A stretch of DNA of 21,991 nt from Flammula alnicola (Eukaryota > Basidiomycota > Agaricomycetes > Agaricales > Strophariaceae). The stretch is taken from positions 1-21,991 of the forward strand of contig JADNRV010000614.1 of assembly GCA_015499995.1 (NCBI GenBank), written 5' to 3'. The position numbers and the translations under genes are program-made. Positions 1-9,139 of the stretch are shown piece after piece. Under the pieces are notes generated by a model, which saw nothing but the letters and a program-made list of their open reading frames with translations, ran no database searches and was not told the origin of the DNA. The number at the start of each line of letters is the position of its first letter. Within the stretch, counting starts at the first letter, position 1.

Positions 1-600
1 GTGAGATGAGTCATGGCTAACGTTCGAATGGCTGGCAGATTGCGTGGCGAAAGATGTGAGCTGGTAAAGGCAGAAAAAAGACGAGTGTTAGAGCCATCAT
101 ATTCACTCTGGGATGCTTACCCAGTGGTAGACACTTGCTCTTTTCTCCCATCCATCCAACCTGGCCCACATTCATATTGCAGGGAGAAGCACATGTAGCT
201 TGAGAAGAAGAGGGATGGTGGAGCTGGCAGTGGTCAAGTCGAACATTGAACTTAGAGCAATATTGCGAAAGTTCAACATTCACGTGATCCCATGACCGTG
301 GAAAAACATGGTCATGGTGACTGAGTTATTATCGATTATCATTAATGTCGAAACTACCAACCTCGCGCTGTGTGCCCCTCCCCTCATCTGAGGGATGTGG
401 AGCAGGCCTTATCAAACTACAAGAGATGCCTGGGGGTTGGTAGGATAGCAATAGGAGACCCATGAAATGGGAGACCTGCGAGGTATGTAGAGAGCACCCA
501 ATGTGATAACCTTATCGCATTGGGCGTTCGATCTCCTTCTTTCTTTACCCAGCCAGCCCATCTGACCTCTGCCCGTCAGCCCAACATTCAACTGCATGAG
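1..600. other. Intergenic stretch with two small inverted repeats
   Basis: I see no convincing coding sequence here. The open frames on both strands are short and have no recognisable domain. Two imperfect inverted repeats are visible: 291-316 (10-nt arms CATGACCGTG and CATGGTCATG around GAAAAA, one mismatch) and 497-524 (listed separately). The stretch lies upstream of the SET pseudogene and may hold its former promoter or first exon, but nothing proves this. Confidence 0.5.
497..524. repeat. Imperfect 13-bp inverted repeat
   Basis: The arms CCCAATGTGATAA and TTATCGCATTGGG flank a 2-nt loop (CC). Twelve of 13 pairs are Watson-Crick, and the remaining T/G pair would wobble in RNA. It could be a protein-binding palindrome or a hairpin. 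No function is assigned. Confidence 0.6.
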
Positions 601-1523
601 CGACCCCTCATCAGCATCGGCATGCCCACGGCATCACCGCCGTCACTGATGTGTCCTCCTCAACCCCTCCACCAATAACCGTGAAAGAACTCCCTCCACA
701 TACGACCCATAACCCTTCCTCACCTTCAACTCGAACCCGCAAGTCCTTCCTCCCACCTATGGCATCCATACGGCCGCCCCAATCCCCTGTGACCACTTCA
801 TTATGCCGTATACATCCTCAATCGCTTCCTCGTCCTCGTACATGCCCAAACCCTTCATCCACCTCTTCGGCCCCCTCTCGACCTCGCACTCGATTCCCGC
901 ATTGTCAGCAACCAAGGCCGGTTCGTCAGAAGTGGGTGCCGGCCCAATGCCGTCCTTCGACCTGTGCTATGCGACAAACCAGCGGCGGAGGAAGGGACTC
1001 TCAGTTTTGGGGTGTTCACCCTGCGCGACCTCAAGGCCGGTGAGGAGATTGTGCTGGGCTGGGAGTGGGATGATGGAAACATGGTGCATAATCTACCGGC
1101 ATTGCTACAAGCCCCGCGCATGTTCCTGTGAGTACCCCCTTCTTTTTTGTGTGTCCTTTGCATTCAGTTTACCGACCTCACAGCTCTCATCACTACTCGC
1201 CGTCGACACCGACCAGCCTGCACGAGGTACAGCACATCCACAACCAGATGTTGAATATCCTCCATGCCCTCTCGTCTGCTTTCACCACATGCGCGTGCGG
1301 GGCCTGCGCGAAGGACTGGGCGCTGTTCATTGAGGGGCAGGAGCACCAGCTCAATGCGCAGTGCCAGCGGCACGAGCAGGAGTAGCAGCAGGATCCCATC
1401 GACCTCGGGCCGCTCATCGGGTGGAAGAGGGGGTTCAAGACAAGGGAGCGGATCCTGTTTAGTGGAGGTATTGGGGGGATGAAGATGTGCATGGATCAGG
1501 TGGATGAGGGGGGTCATCGGGTG

Positions 1524-1552
1524 AATGGAAATGGGAATGGGAATGGGAATGG
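1524..1552 (+). repeat. GGGAAT hexanucleotide microsatellite
   Basis: About four tandem GGGAAT-type units lie in the tail of the SET pseudogene, where they would encode Asn-Gly repeats. A further ATGGGAATGGG follows at about 1560. Confidence 0.8.
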
Positions 1553-3343
1553 GAGGCATCATGGGAATGGGAAGAAGCTGGTCGTGCCGGTGCAGTCGCT
1601 GAAAATGACACCGACATTTGTGTTCGCCTTTCCGCCATCGGAGGCGAATTCTGTGATGAAGAAAGGCAAGGAGGGGGCTGTAAATGGCGATCTAGAGATG
1701 CTCGGTGCGGAGACAGATTGTGAGGAGCAGAGGCTAACCAGCAGTGCGTTGCTCTTTTTCTCATTTCATCCTCGATTCTCATGAATAACCCGAATAAAGA
1801 CCACCTCAGGAAGCTTATACCCGGCTTGCCCCTGCCAAATTTGCACGCAGAGCAGCCAGCACCGGAACCTCTCCTTGAACCCATACATGAGCCTGAACTG
1901 CAGCCACAAGAACCTGCATGTCTGGCATCCCACCTGCACAGCCAAAGGTCAGTGAGGACGCCCACAAGGACGACATGAGCTGACCGTGGGGATGAGGCTG
2001 CAACCACAGATGCGACGACACTGGCAGCAGCAGCAGCAACGACCCAAGTACGATGATGATGAAGAAGACAATGCACTGAAGGAGTCGGGCGAGTGGGCCC
2101 AGCGACAGCGCCGGCCGTCTGCAGGCAAGCCTGGCAGATCGTTGTTGCTGCCAACGTCATGGAACAGCCGCGCCAGCACAATGACGATGACGACGCAGAG
2201 CAGGAGCAGCATTGGCACGCGGACGAGCACGAGTAGTGTCGGCTCGAGTTTCTCATTGGAGGTCACTATTCCGGATGGCGATCGGGCATGGACGCCCTCG
2301 AGGATTAGGAAGCCGGGTGCGAGGAGCAGCGGTGGTGGCCGGGATTCCACTGGATCATCGTTGGATCAGCATCCACGACCGTTGCCGACGAAGCGGCCCT
2401 CTGGAGATGAGCTCAACGCGCCGTCTTCCACTGCTTCGACGTTGAGCATCCCGATGCCTACCACGCCGAAAGACGACTTCAAGTCCATCGCTTTGACAAT
2501 GACACCGGTTTCTGGAAGCAAGAAGAGGGTGTATGATAAGGAGAAGTCACTGCCTCCATTGCCGGCTGGTGGGCTGAAGAAGACGCCGTCGAACTCTTCA
2601 CGCACTCAGGTTGTCAGTAGTGGTTCTGCTGCCGGTGCCGCTACTGGCAAGTATGCCTTCCCGCGTGCACAGACATTTTCATCCACCTCGTCCGCGTCTA
2701 CTCCTCTGTCCCCATCTGCTGTGTTGAGCCCTCTTCCTTCTCCCTCCGTGCACCCGCTACAGCTGCCACATCAAGCCGCATGAGCGGGCGGCGATCGACC
2801 CACTGTGCCCGTCCTGTCCGTCCTCTCCACTTCGACGTCTCGATCGTCACTCTGCACTCCTTCCTTGACATCAGCAAACCGTTCTCCTCCTCCTCCGCTG
2901 TCACCACTGCCTTTGCCTGGTGTGCTGATGGGATCGCATGGCCAAAACTGAGAACCGGGACTGGGATGGTCTATCGCACGAGTTCCGTTGGGCTCGAAGA
3001 TGTGTCCCCCAATGGCACTCTCGTCGTCGGTGCTTGGTAGTAACTCTATTTCGTCGGGTGCAGGTGGTGGTTCTATTGAATTTGGGCAAGCAACTCACCC
3101 GTGGCGACGACAACAACACCCCAGGCAGGCCCTCCAATCCCCTCCATCCACCTCATCTCTGCAACCCCCTCTGCCACTGGTTTGTCATCTGAAGCCAGCA
3201 TGTCCTTCAATCGCTCCTTGGAAGAATCATGGGCTACTATGCACTCTCCTTTGGCTCCCAAAACAGCTGAAGTGGAGCCTGCCCGCTGGCGCCTCGTGCC
3301 CAAGAAATCCAAGCTCAGTATTCTTGACGTCGGGTGCGACAAG

Positions 3344-3393
3344 GAAAAGGAGCGTGCCAAGGACTTCTGAAAAGGAGTGTGCCAAGGAGTTCT
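3344..3393 (+). repeat. 25-bp tandem duplication breaking the SET-gene frame
   Basis: Units 3344-3368 and 3369-3393 are both of the form GAAAAGGAGYGTGCCAAGGA followed by STTCT and differ at two positions. Since 25 is not a multiple of 3, the second unit shifts the frame: the first unit reads KERAKDF then a stop, and the second reads KECAKEF in another frame. Confidence 0.85.
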
Positions 3394-3531
3394 CTGATGT
3401 CATATGCCACGTTGGCGCTGACTATGCCTCGTCCAAGGGTGGCATTGAGATATATGTCGATTGATCCAGATATTGGTGAAATCGTCATGGTCAAGAAGAA
3501 GTCGCGTAGAGGTACGTGTTCAGATTCATAA

Positions 3532-4002
3532 TGAGAATGAGATATCTGTGGTACTTACTTACCTATCTCGCATTGCAGTCTTCTCGACTGTAAGCCGCAT
3601 ACCATGTAGGTCGCCATCTGAAACACCCTAGCTGGTCCATGTCAGTTGCTGTCAGTGCAACAGGAGAGAGGAACAGGGGACTTATGCATTGGGTAGAGAC
3701 TGCATTATTGAGGTTGCTGAATGCGATGAAGAAAACAATCAGAACCTATATCAAGGTGAGCGGCAACATTACTTACTTGCATGACAATGTTGCTGACCAT
3801 AGTACAATGTTCTAGACGTGAGATACTCAGTGACTAACAGGCAGATAAAGGATAGATATCGGGGCTTACGAACACAGCAATATAATAGCTTCCTGTATTC
3901 ATAGTGTACATTTTAAATATAAATTCAGACTATTTGGTAGAGAGAAAATGATGTAGACTATATACATTGAATTATAAGATATGAAGAGTCCAGGAGTGCT
4001 TA
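3532..4002. other. Region without a recognised gene
   Basis: No known domain was found. On the minus strand, 3563-3745 is an uninterrupted 60-codon hydrophobic frame that begins just after a possible splice acceptor (ATAG) and ends in TAG. It could be an exon of an unknown gene or chance, and I do not annotate it as coding. The left part (3532-3600) is probably the end of the SET pseudogene. Confidence 0.35.
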
Positions 4003-4263
4003 CATCCAGAGACACCCAGAGCAACCCAAAGCAGTGGTGCTAACTATGCTTTGGGAAAGTTGGAATTACTTAAGTTGATCTGGGATCAAAAGTCGCTTTC
4101 CTGATGAGTTCAGAGAGTCCAGGACTGCTCTGGAGAAATGTAACTTTTCGAAAGAGTCAGAAAGACATCCAGAGACACCCAGAGTGACCCAAAGCAGCCC
4201 AGGGTGCTTTGGGAAAGTTGGAATTACCTAAGTTGATCTGGATCAAAAGTCGTTTTCCTGATG
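4003..4263. repeat. Direct repeat of about 100 bp, two copies
   Basis: Copy 1 spans about 4003-4106 and copy 2 about 4166-4263. Both run from CATCCAGAGACACCCAGAG through CTTTGGGAAAGTTGGAATTA to TTTCCTGATG, with scattered differences. A shorter shared segment (GAGTCCAGGA plus STGCT) precedes each copy, at about 3987 and 4115. Copy 2 abuts the inner end of the gag-like ORF, so it may mark the breakpoint where the retroelement was truncated. Confidence 0.85.
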
Positions 4264-4900
4264 TGCTATCTTCAAACTGAGGCGCCCCCTTCTGATTCCT
4301 AGCTGGCATCGGCATGATGGGCGTAGTATCAGGTCTTCCTAGTTTCTTTTTAGCTAGCTCTACTATAAGTCTCACAAAGGCCGCTGAGTATGTCTCCTGC
4401 TTTTCTGGTTGAGATTTTTGTCTCTGTTTTTCTTTGCTAGTGGATGGACTGCTCTCCTCCTCTTTGTCTAGTCCTAAATCTCGTCCTAGCTGAATTTCCT
4501 TTAGTAACTCCTTTCCTAGTTCTTCTTCACTAGCTTGGTCCCAATCTTCGGGTATTTTCTCTTTTAGCAAGCTAGTTTCTTTCGAGCTTATCGAGAGGCT
4601 AGGTGACAGAGGTTCTGATTTTGCTGAACGGAATTCTTCCGTTTGAGGCTCTACAGACGCTCGGTTTTCACTAGTTTCTCCAACTGGCTCGTTTTGTTCC
4701 GCAATCGTGCTCGATTTTGGTGTGTTACTCCTCCTTCTTCTCCTTTTCTTTCCCGGGTTTTCGTTAGGTAGTCCCGGTATTTGACCAGCGGCTTGCGAGT
4801 TACGTGTACCTCTGGGTTGCGGCCCACTTTGTGAAGGTCCACTAGCTGGCTGCGTGGGTCTCGCCAACGACGACGGCGGATTGCTTGGCTTAGGCGCCAT
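4157..4900 (-). CDS. Gag-like N-terminal ORF of a truncated LTR retroelement
   Basis: The ORF starts at the ATG at 4900 (MAPKPSN...) and is about 247 codons long. It is disordered and highly charged, with a basic cluster KKRRRRR near residue 52 and acidic-basic stretches after residue 110. I see no zinc knuckle, protease or reverse transcriptase, so it would be only the first part of a Gag. The last 35 or so codons lie in the duplicated 4166-4263 sequence and are probably not original coding. The gag call comes from position: the ORF begins about 125 bp inside a candidate primer-binding site and LTR in the same orientation, and it shares their CTAG enrichment. Alternatively it is an unrelated disordered protein. 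Truncated; pol is absent from the window. Confidence 0.45.
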   Translation of the reverse strand: MAPKPSNPPSSLARPTQPASGPSQSGPQPRGTRNSQAAGQIPGLPNENPGKKRRRRRSNTPKSSTIAEQNEPVGETSENRASVEPQTEEFRSAKSEPLSPSLSISSKETSLLKEKIPEDWDQASEEELGKELLKEIQLGRDLGLDKEEESSPSTSKEKQRQKSQPEKQETYSAAFVRLIVELAKKKLGRPDTTPIMPMPARNQKGAPQFEDSTSGKRLLIQINLGNSNFPKAPWAALGHSGCLWMSF

Positions 4901-5024
4901 TTTCACTGACTAGATGTGGTATTTTTCGATTGATTTCGCTTTTACAAACGTCCTCGCTCAATTGTACCGGTTTTGTGTAATGCTACGAATTTCAAAGTTC
5001 CAATAAAATATGTTTCTGAACCAC

Positions 5025-5042
5025 CCCTCGCGGTGGGCTCCA
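5025..5042 (-). other. Candidate tRNA primer-binding site
   Basis: On the minus strand the sequence reads TGGAGCCCACCGCGAGGG. It starts with TGG (complement of a tRNA CCA end) and lies 2 nt inside an LTR end that reads CTCTCA. The spacing and the TGG start match the normal layout of Ty3/gypsy elements. I could not name the tRNA. Confidence 0.55.
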
Positions 5043-5596
5043 GATGAGAGACCCGCTATGCGCTCAGCGACCTAAACAACACACACAACTGCGGAGCGAG
5101 ATCCTAACTAGGTCGAGCGACGCTCTACTAGCTTCAGAAATATGTAGTGTGCTGTACTCCACAGTGTTTGTTTTATTTAGCTAGCTGACTTGTAGACAGT
5201 GCCTCGCAGTTCGTTTAAAGTGGGTATGAGGGAGTATTCAAATACACGTTTTATCTTCGTTTCAAGCTTCGTTTTATCACAAGGATGAACGGTTTTATTG
5301 ATTTTAAGGTTTTATGTTTTTAGAAAAGCTCTCTAAGACGCTACTAGCTCGACTTTCAAAGCACTAGCTGCTCTGGAGGCTCGGAACTCGTCTGAAACTA
5401 AGGCCGCACTGTGCGCTACCTTCTGAACGATCTGCTAGCCCACTTGGACTCTGTTTCTGACTTTCTCTAGGCACTCTTCCGGCCTCTAAGCACTCTTCTG
5501 GCTTCTAAATTCTTGGACCTTGTCCTCAAGAACTTCTCTTTAACACTAAGCCTTCTTCTGGCTTTCAAACGAACTCTATTGAAGTCAAACTGATCC

Positions 5597-5602
5597 TTTA
5601 TT
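5597..5602 (-). terminator. Polyadenylation signal in the LTR
   Basis: AATAAA on the minus strand, about 90 nt downstream of the LTR TATA box, as expected for the R region. Confidence 0.45.
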
Positions 5603-5688
5603 CGTCCTCTTTCTTACTAGACACTGCATCTTAGCTCAAAATAAAACTGGGAAGAGATTGCTTAAGGTAACTAGCTACAGAGGTACAT

Positions 5689-5696
5689 CTTTTATA
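5689..5696 (-). promoter_or_regulatory. TATA box in the LTR
   Basis: TATAAAAG on the minus strand, oriented toward the gag-like ORF and about 790 bp upstream of it. This is a normal position for the U3/R promoter of a long LTR. Confidence 0.5.
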
Positions 5697-7087
5697 CTAC
5701 AACTATGTGTGGTTCTGGTATGCGAATAAAATAAGGTAAAACATTCTTATCTCTTGTAAATAATGCCTGCAGGCAATGGGTATAGGGTTGAGTATTCCAG
5801 GTGACCAGATAGAGGTCAAGGATTTGGAAATTCATCCTATTTTAGCGCGCTAGGACGCTCCTGACTTCCGCGTACCATGCGCATCATGCGTGCATCTCGG
5901 CTAGCAGTGCCGCTTTATTCCGGATCTGCGGCCATCATTGATGCCGGTTCCTTCTTTCCTTTCTCATCCTATTACCACTTTTGGTAGTCCCCCGGGTAGA
6001 GGGTAGAGCGTGCGTCTAACTAACGCGTCCGCGTCCCGTGCGTTTCTCCGTAAGTCACAAGATACGCTTGCTAGTAGTCGACGCATTCGCGTCTAGCTTT
6101 CACTAGCTGTGTCTCGCGCTCCTAGTTGTAGTATTTCGTAGCTAGCTATTCAGCAATACACTGATTGTACTGAATTCGCCGCGCACTAATTCCAAAGTAT
6201 CCAGAAGTCTTTTAAATTATTCCCCATAGTGCGTTTATGCCTCGCTAGTCGTTTATGACTTATGTGTTCTGTGTTTTACTGCCTGATAACTTTTAACTGT
6301 CTCCCGGCTTATCATACGGACTCAGCTAGCTCTGAACCGTGTCTGATTACCATTGTCACAGGTTATATGACAACTAGTAGTCGCATAGCTAGGCCTTAGA
6401 CTACTAACTTGGGTAGGTTATAGTCTCTCTGTCTCGGTTATATTCTATAGGTAAAAGATGATATATTCGCGAAATTCACGCGTGGCCGGTTTGCGGCCCT
6501 ATCACCGTGTGTTAACATCCTGCGAGACCTTGGGCGCAACTTCAAAAAGATGCTCGGCACTGATGTCGGTACGGCACATCATCCAATGAATCTATCCGTC
6601 GACCTGCCTGACCTCATGGAGAGCCTCGACCATCATGAAGTGTACGTTTACAAAAAAGGACGCTACCTCGACAAGAATGATACGCCTGTTACAGATATCA
6701 TATCAGCTGGCCTTACCGACTTGCTTAATGGAAAAACGAGCCCGTTAAACGAGTATAACACTGCATTCCGACGACTGCAAGCTCGCCGACGTCTTGTTCC
6801 TTTGGTGAATAAAGAAGACACCACATCTAGTGTCTCTGTTGACATCACGGTACCCAACGGTACATCTCTTTGTGCGACTGTACAGTCTGACACAATCCAA
6901 CAATTGGATGAGGGAGGTTGGGGCTCAGATGATGGAGACAGTGAAGAAGATAGCGACGATGAAGATGGCAAGGTGACTGACAAAGACCCTGACAGTGAAA
7001 ATGAAGATGAGGAGGACCTGCGAGTTGATGATGATGACGAAATTGATGATGAAGATATCGGCGACTTTTTGAGGTCATTTGAAGATA

Positions 7088-7095
7088 CCTCTGGC
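7088..7095 (+). repeat. Left 8-bp target-site duplication of the MITE
   Basis: CCTCTGGC lies immediately left of the MITE, and an identical CCTCTGGC lies immediately right of it at 7518-7525. Eight-bp duplications are the hallmark of hAT-superfamily transposition. Confidence 0.9.
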
Positions 7096-7517
7096 TAGTG
7101 ATGGGCATGGGTGCCGACACCCGTGCGGGTTTGCGGGTATGGGTGTGGCGGGTGCGGGTGCGGGTGCACTTTGAGTGACCCTCAGCCAACCCGCACCCGT
7201 GTGGCAGGGTCACGGGTTTCCGGCCGGCACACGGAAAACTCCGAAATGTGTGTCCAACACGTTCTTTAGTTACCTGAATAATTAATTATGTAATGTAATT
7301 TTCCAAAATGTATTCTAATTTTAATTTAACATGGTTCTGCTAGCACAAGTTCTCACGACGCCCATCAAACCCGCACGGGTTTCTGTACCCACGGGTCACC
7401 TGCAAACCCGCACCTGCAAGCACGGGATCCCGTACCCGTGGCCACGGGTGCGGGTTTTGGCGGGTACGGGTGCGGGTCGACAAAAAATTGCCCGCGGGTT
7501 ACCCGTGCCCATCACTA
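7096..7517. mobile_element. Non-autonomous hAT-type MITE (422 bp)
   Basis: The left end reads TAGTGATGGGCATGGGT. The right end, reverse-complemented, reads TAGTGATGGGCACGGGT: 17-bp terminal inverted repeats with one mismatch. The flanks are identical 8-bp duplications. The subterminal regions are packed with GGGTGCGGGT and CCCGCACC motifs on opposite strands, while the centre (about 7240-7330) is AT-rich. There is no transposase, so it must have been mobilised in trans. Terminal inverted repeat, duplication length and subterminal repeats all fit hAT elements. Because both duplications are perfect, the insertion is probably fairly young. It truncates the acidic-tail gene. Confidence 0.9.
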
Positions 7518-7921
7518 CCTCTGGCGAAGGCTCTCTCTGCCTCGATAGCGCCGCCGACGTGTCACTCGACATGGACACGAAGATCTTGGACTGGATAATG
7601 ACTTGCTCGACACCGATAACACCATGATGTCCGAATCCGATGACGAGGAAGCCAGCGGTGACATGGAGCATGGCTCAGATAATGTTTTTGATGATGTTTA
7701 GAATGAAAATTTTGGCTTACAATTTTTTTTCGAGGCAAACATCAAGGGAAATGAATTAATATGACTCATTGATACTACTTCTAATAGGATACCAACTTTC
7801 AGAATGAAAGAATATGTACTTGTCAAATGAGAAGGAAAATTGAAAGTGACCGTTTTCGAGATCATCAGAATTTGGCTAAGTCCCGCGTCACACTACTGAG
7901 AAGAATCTGTGACCCTCTTGT

Positions 7922-7988
7922 GTGACTGCCCAGAGGTTCCAGCCGCTTCCGCATATGCGTAAGCGTCAGCCGGAAGCGGACTGGTCAC
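7922..7988. repeat. Inverted repeat beside the truncated end of copy A
   Basis: The 9-bp arms CCGCTTCCG (7943-7951) and CGGAAGCGG (7971-7979) match perfectly, and outer GTGAC (7922-7926) and GTCAC (7984-7988) pair as well. A GCATATGC palindrome sits in the loop. It lies just downstream of the point where copy A loses similarity to its relatives, so it may be tied to that breakpoint. The rest of 7702-8004 holds no gene I recognise. Confidence 0.6.
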
Positions 7989-8004
7989 GAGCCTAGACAT
8001 AAGG

Positions 8005-9006
8005 TAATATCTAAGGTTTCGGTACCCCCTTGCATCCATGCAAGGTAATTTGCCAAAACCATTGAAAGTGGAACGACAATTATAACAAGGGAAGATATCC
8101 TCCAGAGGATAAGTTCAGCATGTGAAGGAAATAAAAAATTCCATCCAGCACAATGAATCGCCCCGAAAACCACACCGATAAGGGAGACGCAACCAGTGAG
8201 ATTTAAATCTTGCCACTCGGTTATAGGCATTGCATAGAATGTGTGCATTTGCATTGTGCCTGTTTCATTAATGTAGGGGTCTCCTGCAGTAGTCATGTCG
8301 GCCAGTCTGCCAAAAATTTCACCGACCGTGTTTACTGGCCAATGGTAAAATAGGTTTGTGAGGATGATTAATACATCTAGTATGGCTTTCAGCTTGACTG
8401 GGTACAATGTAATCATATTAACATGGCGCCTACCGAATCCTATTGTCTTGAGTGTTTCCGCTGTTGTTCTGCAATGATCACTTTCATCGTCGACGAGTAG
8501 GTCTCCATCTAATGTCGGTGATGAGCCATTTTAATGAACCTTCTGAGAAATTGCGACGAACCTTCGAGCGTGGAATAAGCATCGCCCGTCGCACCAATTC
8601 CCGTCGTCGTTGCTGACTCCGCGTTGTTTCTGTCTAACAGGTAGACTGGGACAGAAGTCTGGACGCCGAGAGGCTTATTCCACCAGAAGTAGTACATGAA
8701 AGCGTTGAGGACCGCAAATCCAAGAGTGACAAGCTCGAGCTCTGTTGTCACCAATCCTTGTGCCTGGCGCGAGATGCACTGTGCAACGAACCATGTCGTC
8801 TGTCCGATGACGAGGGTCTTCGAGAGCGCGTCGCCTTTACTACGATCCTGGATCTCCTCCTCCGTGATGTTTGGAAACTTGATTTTTCCCTTTTTCAGCA
8901 GGTCTCCAAGTCTCCAGGGCATTAGCACTCCTTTCCGAGTGTCTCCCTCGAATAGCATGAATCCGCCCATTTGAGTAAAATATCCGTGTGTCGTTGTCCA
9001 TCCCTT
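8005..9006 (-). pseudogene. Copy A: truncated member of a multi-membrane-segment fungal family
   Basis: Similarity to copies B and C starts at KGWTTTHGYF (about 9006) and ends near 8030. Exon 1 (signal peptide and first membrane segments) is absent; upstream lies a minisatellite instead. Exon 2 is almost unchanged in its core (FPNITEEEIQDRSKGDALSK, TTELELVTLGFAVLNAFMYY, FWWNKPL). In B and C an intron follows YLLD or YLLN plus about 10 residues. In A that intron and its flanks are deleted, so YLLD joins directly to RNNAES in frame. The next intron (8509-8561, donor GTTCGT) is kept. Exon 4 (from 8508) holds KLKAILDVLIILTNLFYHW and the GAIHCAGWNFLF motif, but the last membrane segment and C-terminus found in B and C are replaced by about 14 unrelated codons. 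Function of the family is unknown. I call it a pseudogene because both ends are lost, although the internal frames are open. Confidence 0.75.
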
Positions 9007-9139
9007 TGTCGGAAAATCCGAGAAAAACATGTAAGTGCCAATATGGTACTTATTCGTACGTGTCAGATCATCAGCTCTTCGGGTAGATTTTCGGCCACAG
9101 AAGGCGCCTATGGGTCTGATAAAACCTACTGTTTGCATC

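Larger units (their letters stand above)
651..3464 (+). pseudogene. Decayed SET-domain protein gene (Set3/MLL5-like)
   Basis: SET proteins of this type are chromatin-associated factors; the call rests on the SET core. The frame starting at 803 carries MPKPFIHLFGP. The frame then changes at the C-run 871-875, and the next frame carries GRFVRSGCRPNAVLRPVLC, FGVFTLRDLKAGEEIVLGW and EWDDGN, a SET signature ending in the usual NAV and EEI/GW elements. A 56-nt GT-AG intron (1128-1183) keeps phase and leads to HNQMLNILHALSSAFTTCAC and then an in-frame TAG at 1383-1385. The same frame stays open beyond it (QQDPIDLGPLIGWKRGF). Further on are disordered Ser/Pro/Gly-rich segments (open frame 1986-2783) and a segment with VPKKSKLSILD at about 3300-3335, typical of the tails of these proteins as I remember them. 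A 25-bp tandem duplication at 3344-3393 shifts the frame again. With at least three independent breaks, I call it a pseudogene. Joining the 1986-2783 segment to the same gene is inference. Confidence 0.75.
5045..6373 (-). mobile_element. Long LTR (5' LTR) of a gypsy-like retrotransposon remnant
   Basis: In element orientation the LTR would start TGTCATATAACC (6373 going left) and end CTCTCA at 5045, followed by the primer-binding site and a gag-like ORF. Inside are a TATAAAAG box (5696 to 5689) and an AATAAA signal (5602 to 5597) about 90 nt downstream, consistent with U3-R-U5. There are no ORFs. The left edge at 5045 is well placed by the primer-binding site. The outer edge is uncertain: an alternative TGTGACAATGG start lies about 14 bp further inside. 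The second LTR and a target duplication are not in the window, so the element is truncated. It contains repeated GTTTTAT motifs (5240-5320), a degenerate CACTCTTCYGGC repeat (5470-5570) and an excess of CTAG that also covers the gag-like ORF. Confidence 0.55.
6451..7701 (+). pseudogene. 3' part of an acidic-tail fungal protein gene, split by a MITE
   Basis: An open frame runs from a likely splice acceptor (TTCTATAG at 6450) to 7095. The first part carries VNILRDLGRNFKKMLG, LMESLDHHEVYVYKKGRYLD and EYNTAFRRLQARRR. I associate this pattern, from memory only, with the C-terminal part of large Agaricomycete proteins that often carry DUF6589. From about residue 125 the chain is almost all Asp/Glu/Ser (DDGDSEEDSDDEDG, then DDDDEIDDEDIGDF). 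A 422-bp MITE is inserted after Gly-Gly-Cys codon 7093-7095, and its first three bases (TAG) form an in-frame stop. Beyond the MITE, 7526-7701 resumes the acidic tail (SESDDEEASGDMEHG, ending NVFDDV then TAG), but only after a 1-nt deletion near 7579, since the segment is 176 nt and not 177. Upstream exons are not visible and the retroelement lies there. It is a pseudogene, or at least encodes a tail-truncated protein. Confidence 0.65.

Noticed and set aside
3563..3745. Hydrophobic 60-codon minus-strand frame after a possible splice acceptor
   Set aside because: No known domain, no matching neighbouring exon and no start codon; it is too short to separate from chance.
4157..4263. Last 35 codons of the gag-like ORF as genuine protein
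   Set aside because: They lie in the second copy of a direct repeat whose first copy (4003-4106) is clearly outside the ORF, so the frame is probably open there by accident.
8696..8974. Plus-strand open frame opposite exon 2 of copy A (also opposite copies B and C)
   Set aside because: It is the antisense shadow of a strongly conserved exon; the conservation follows the minus-strand protein.
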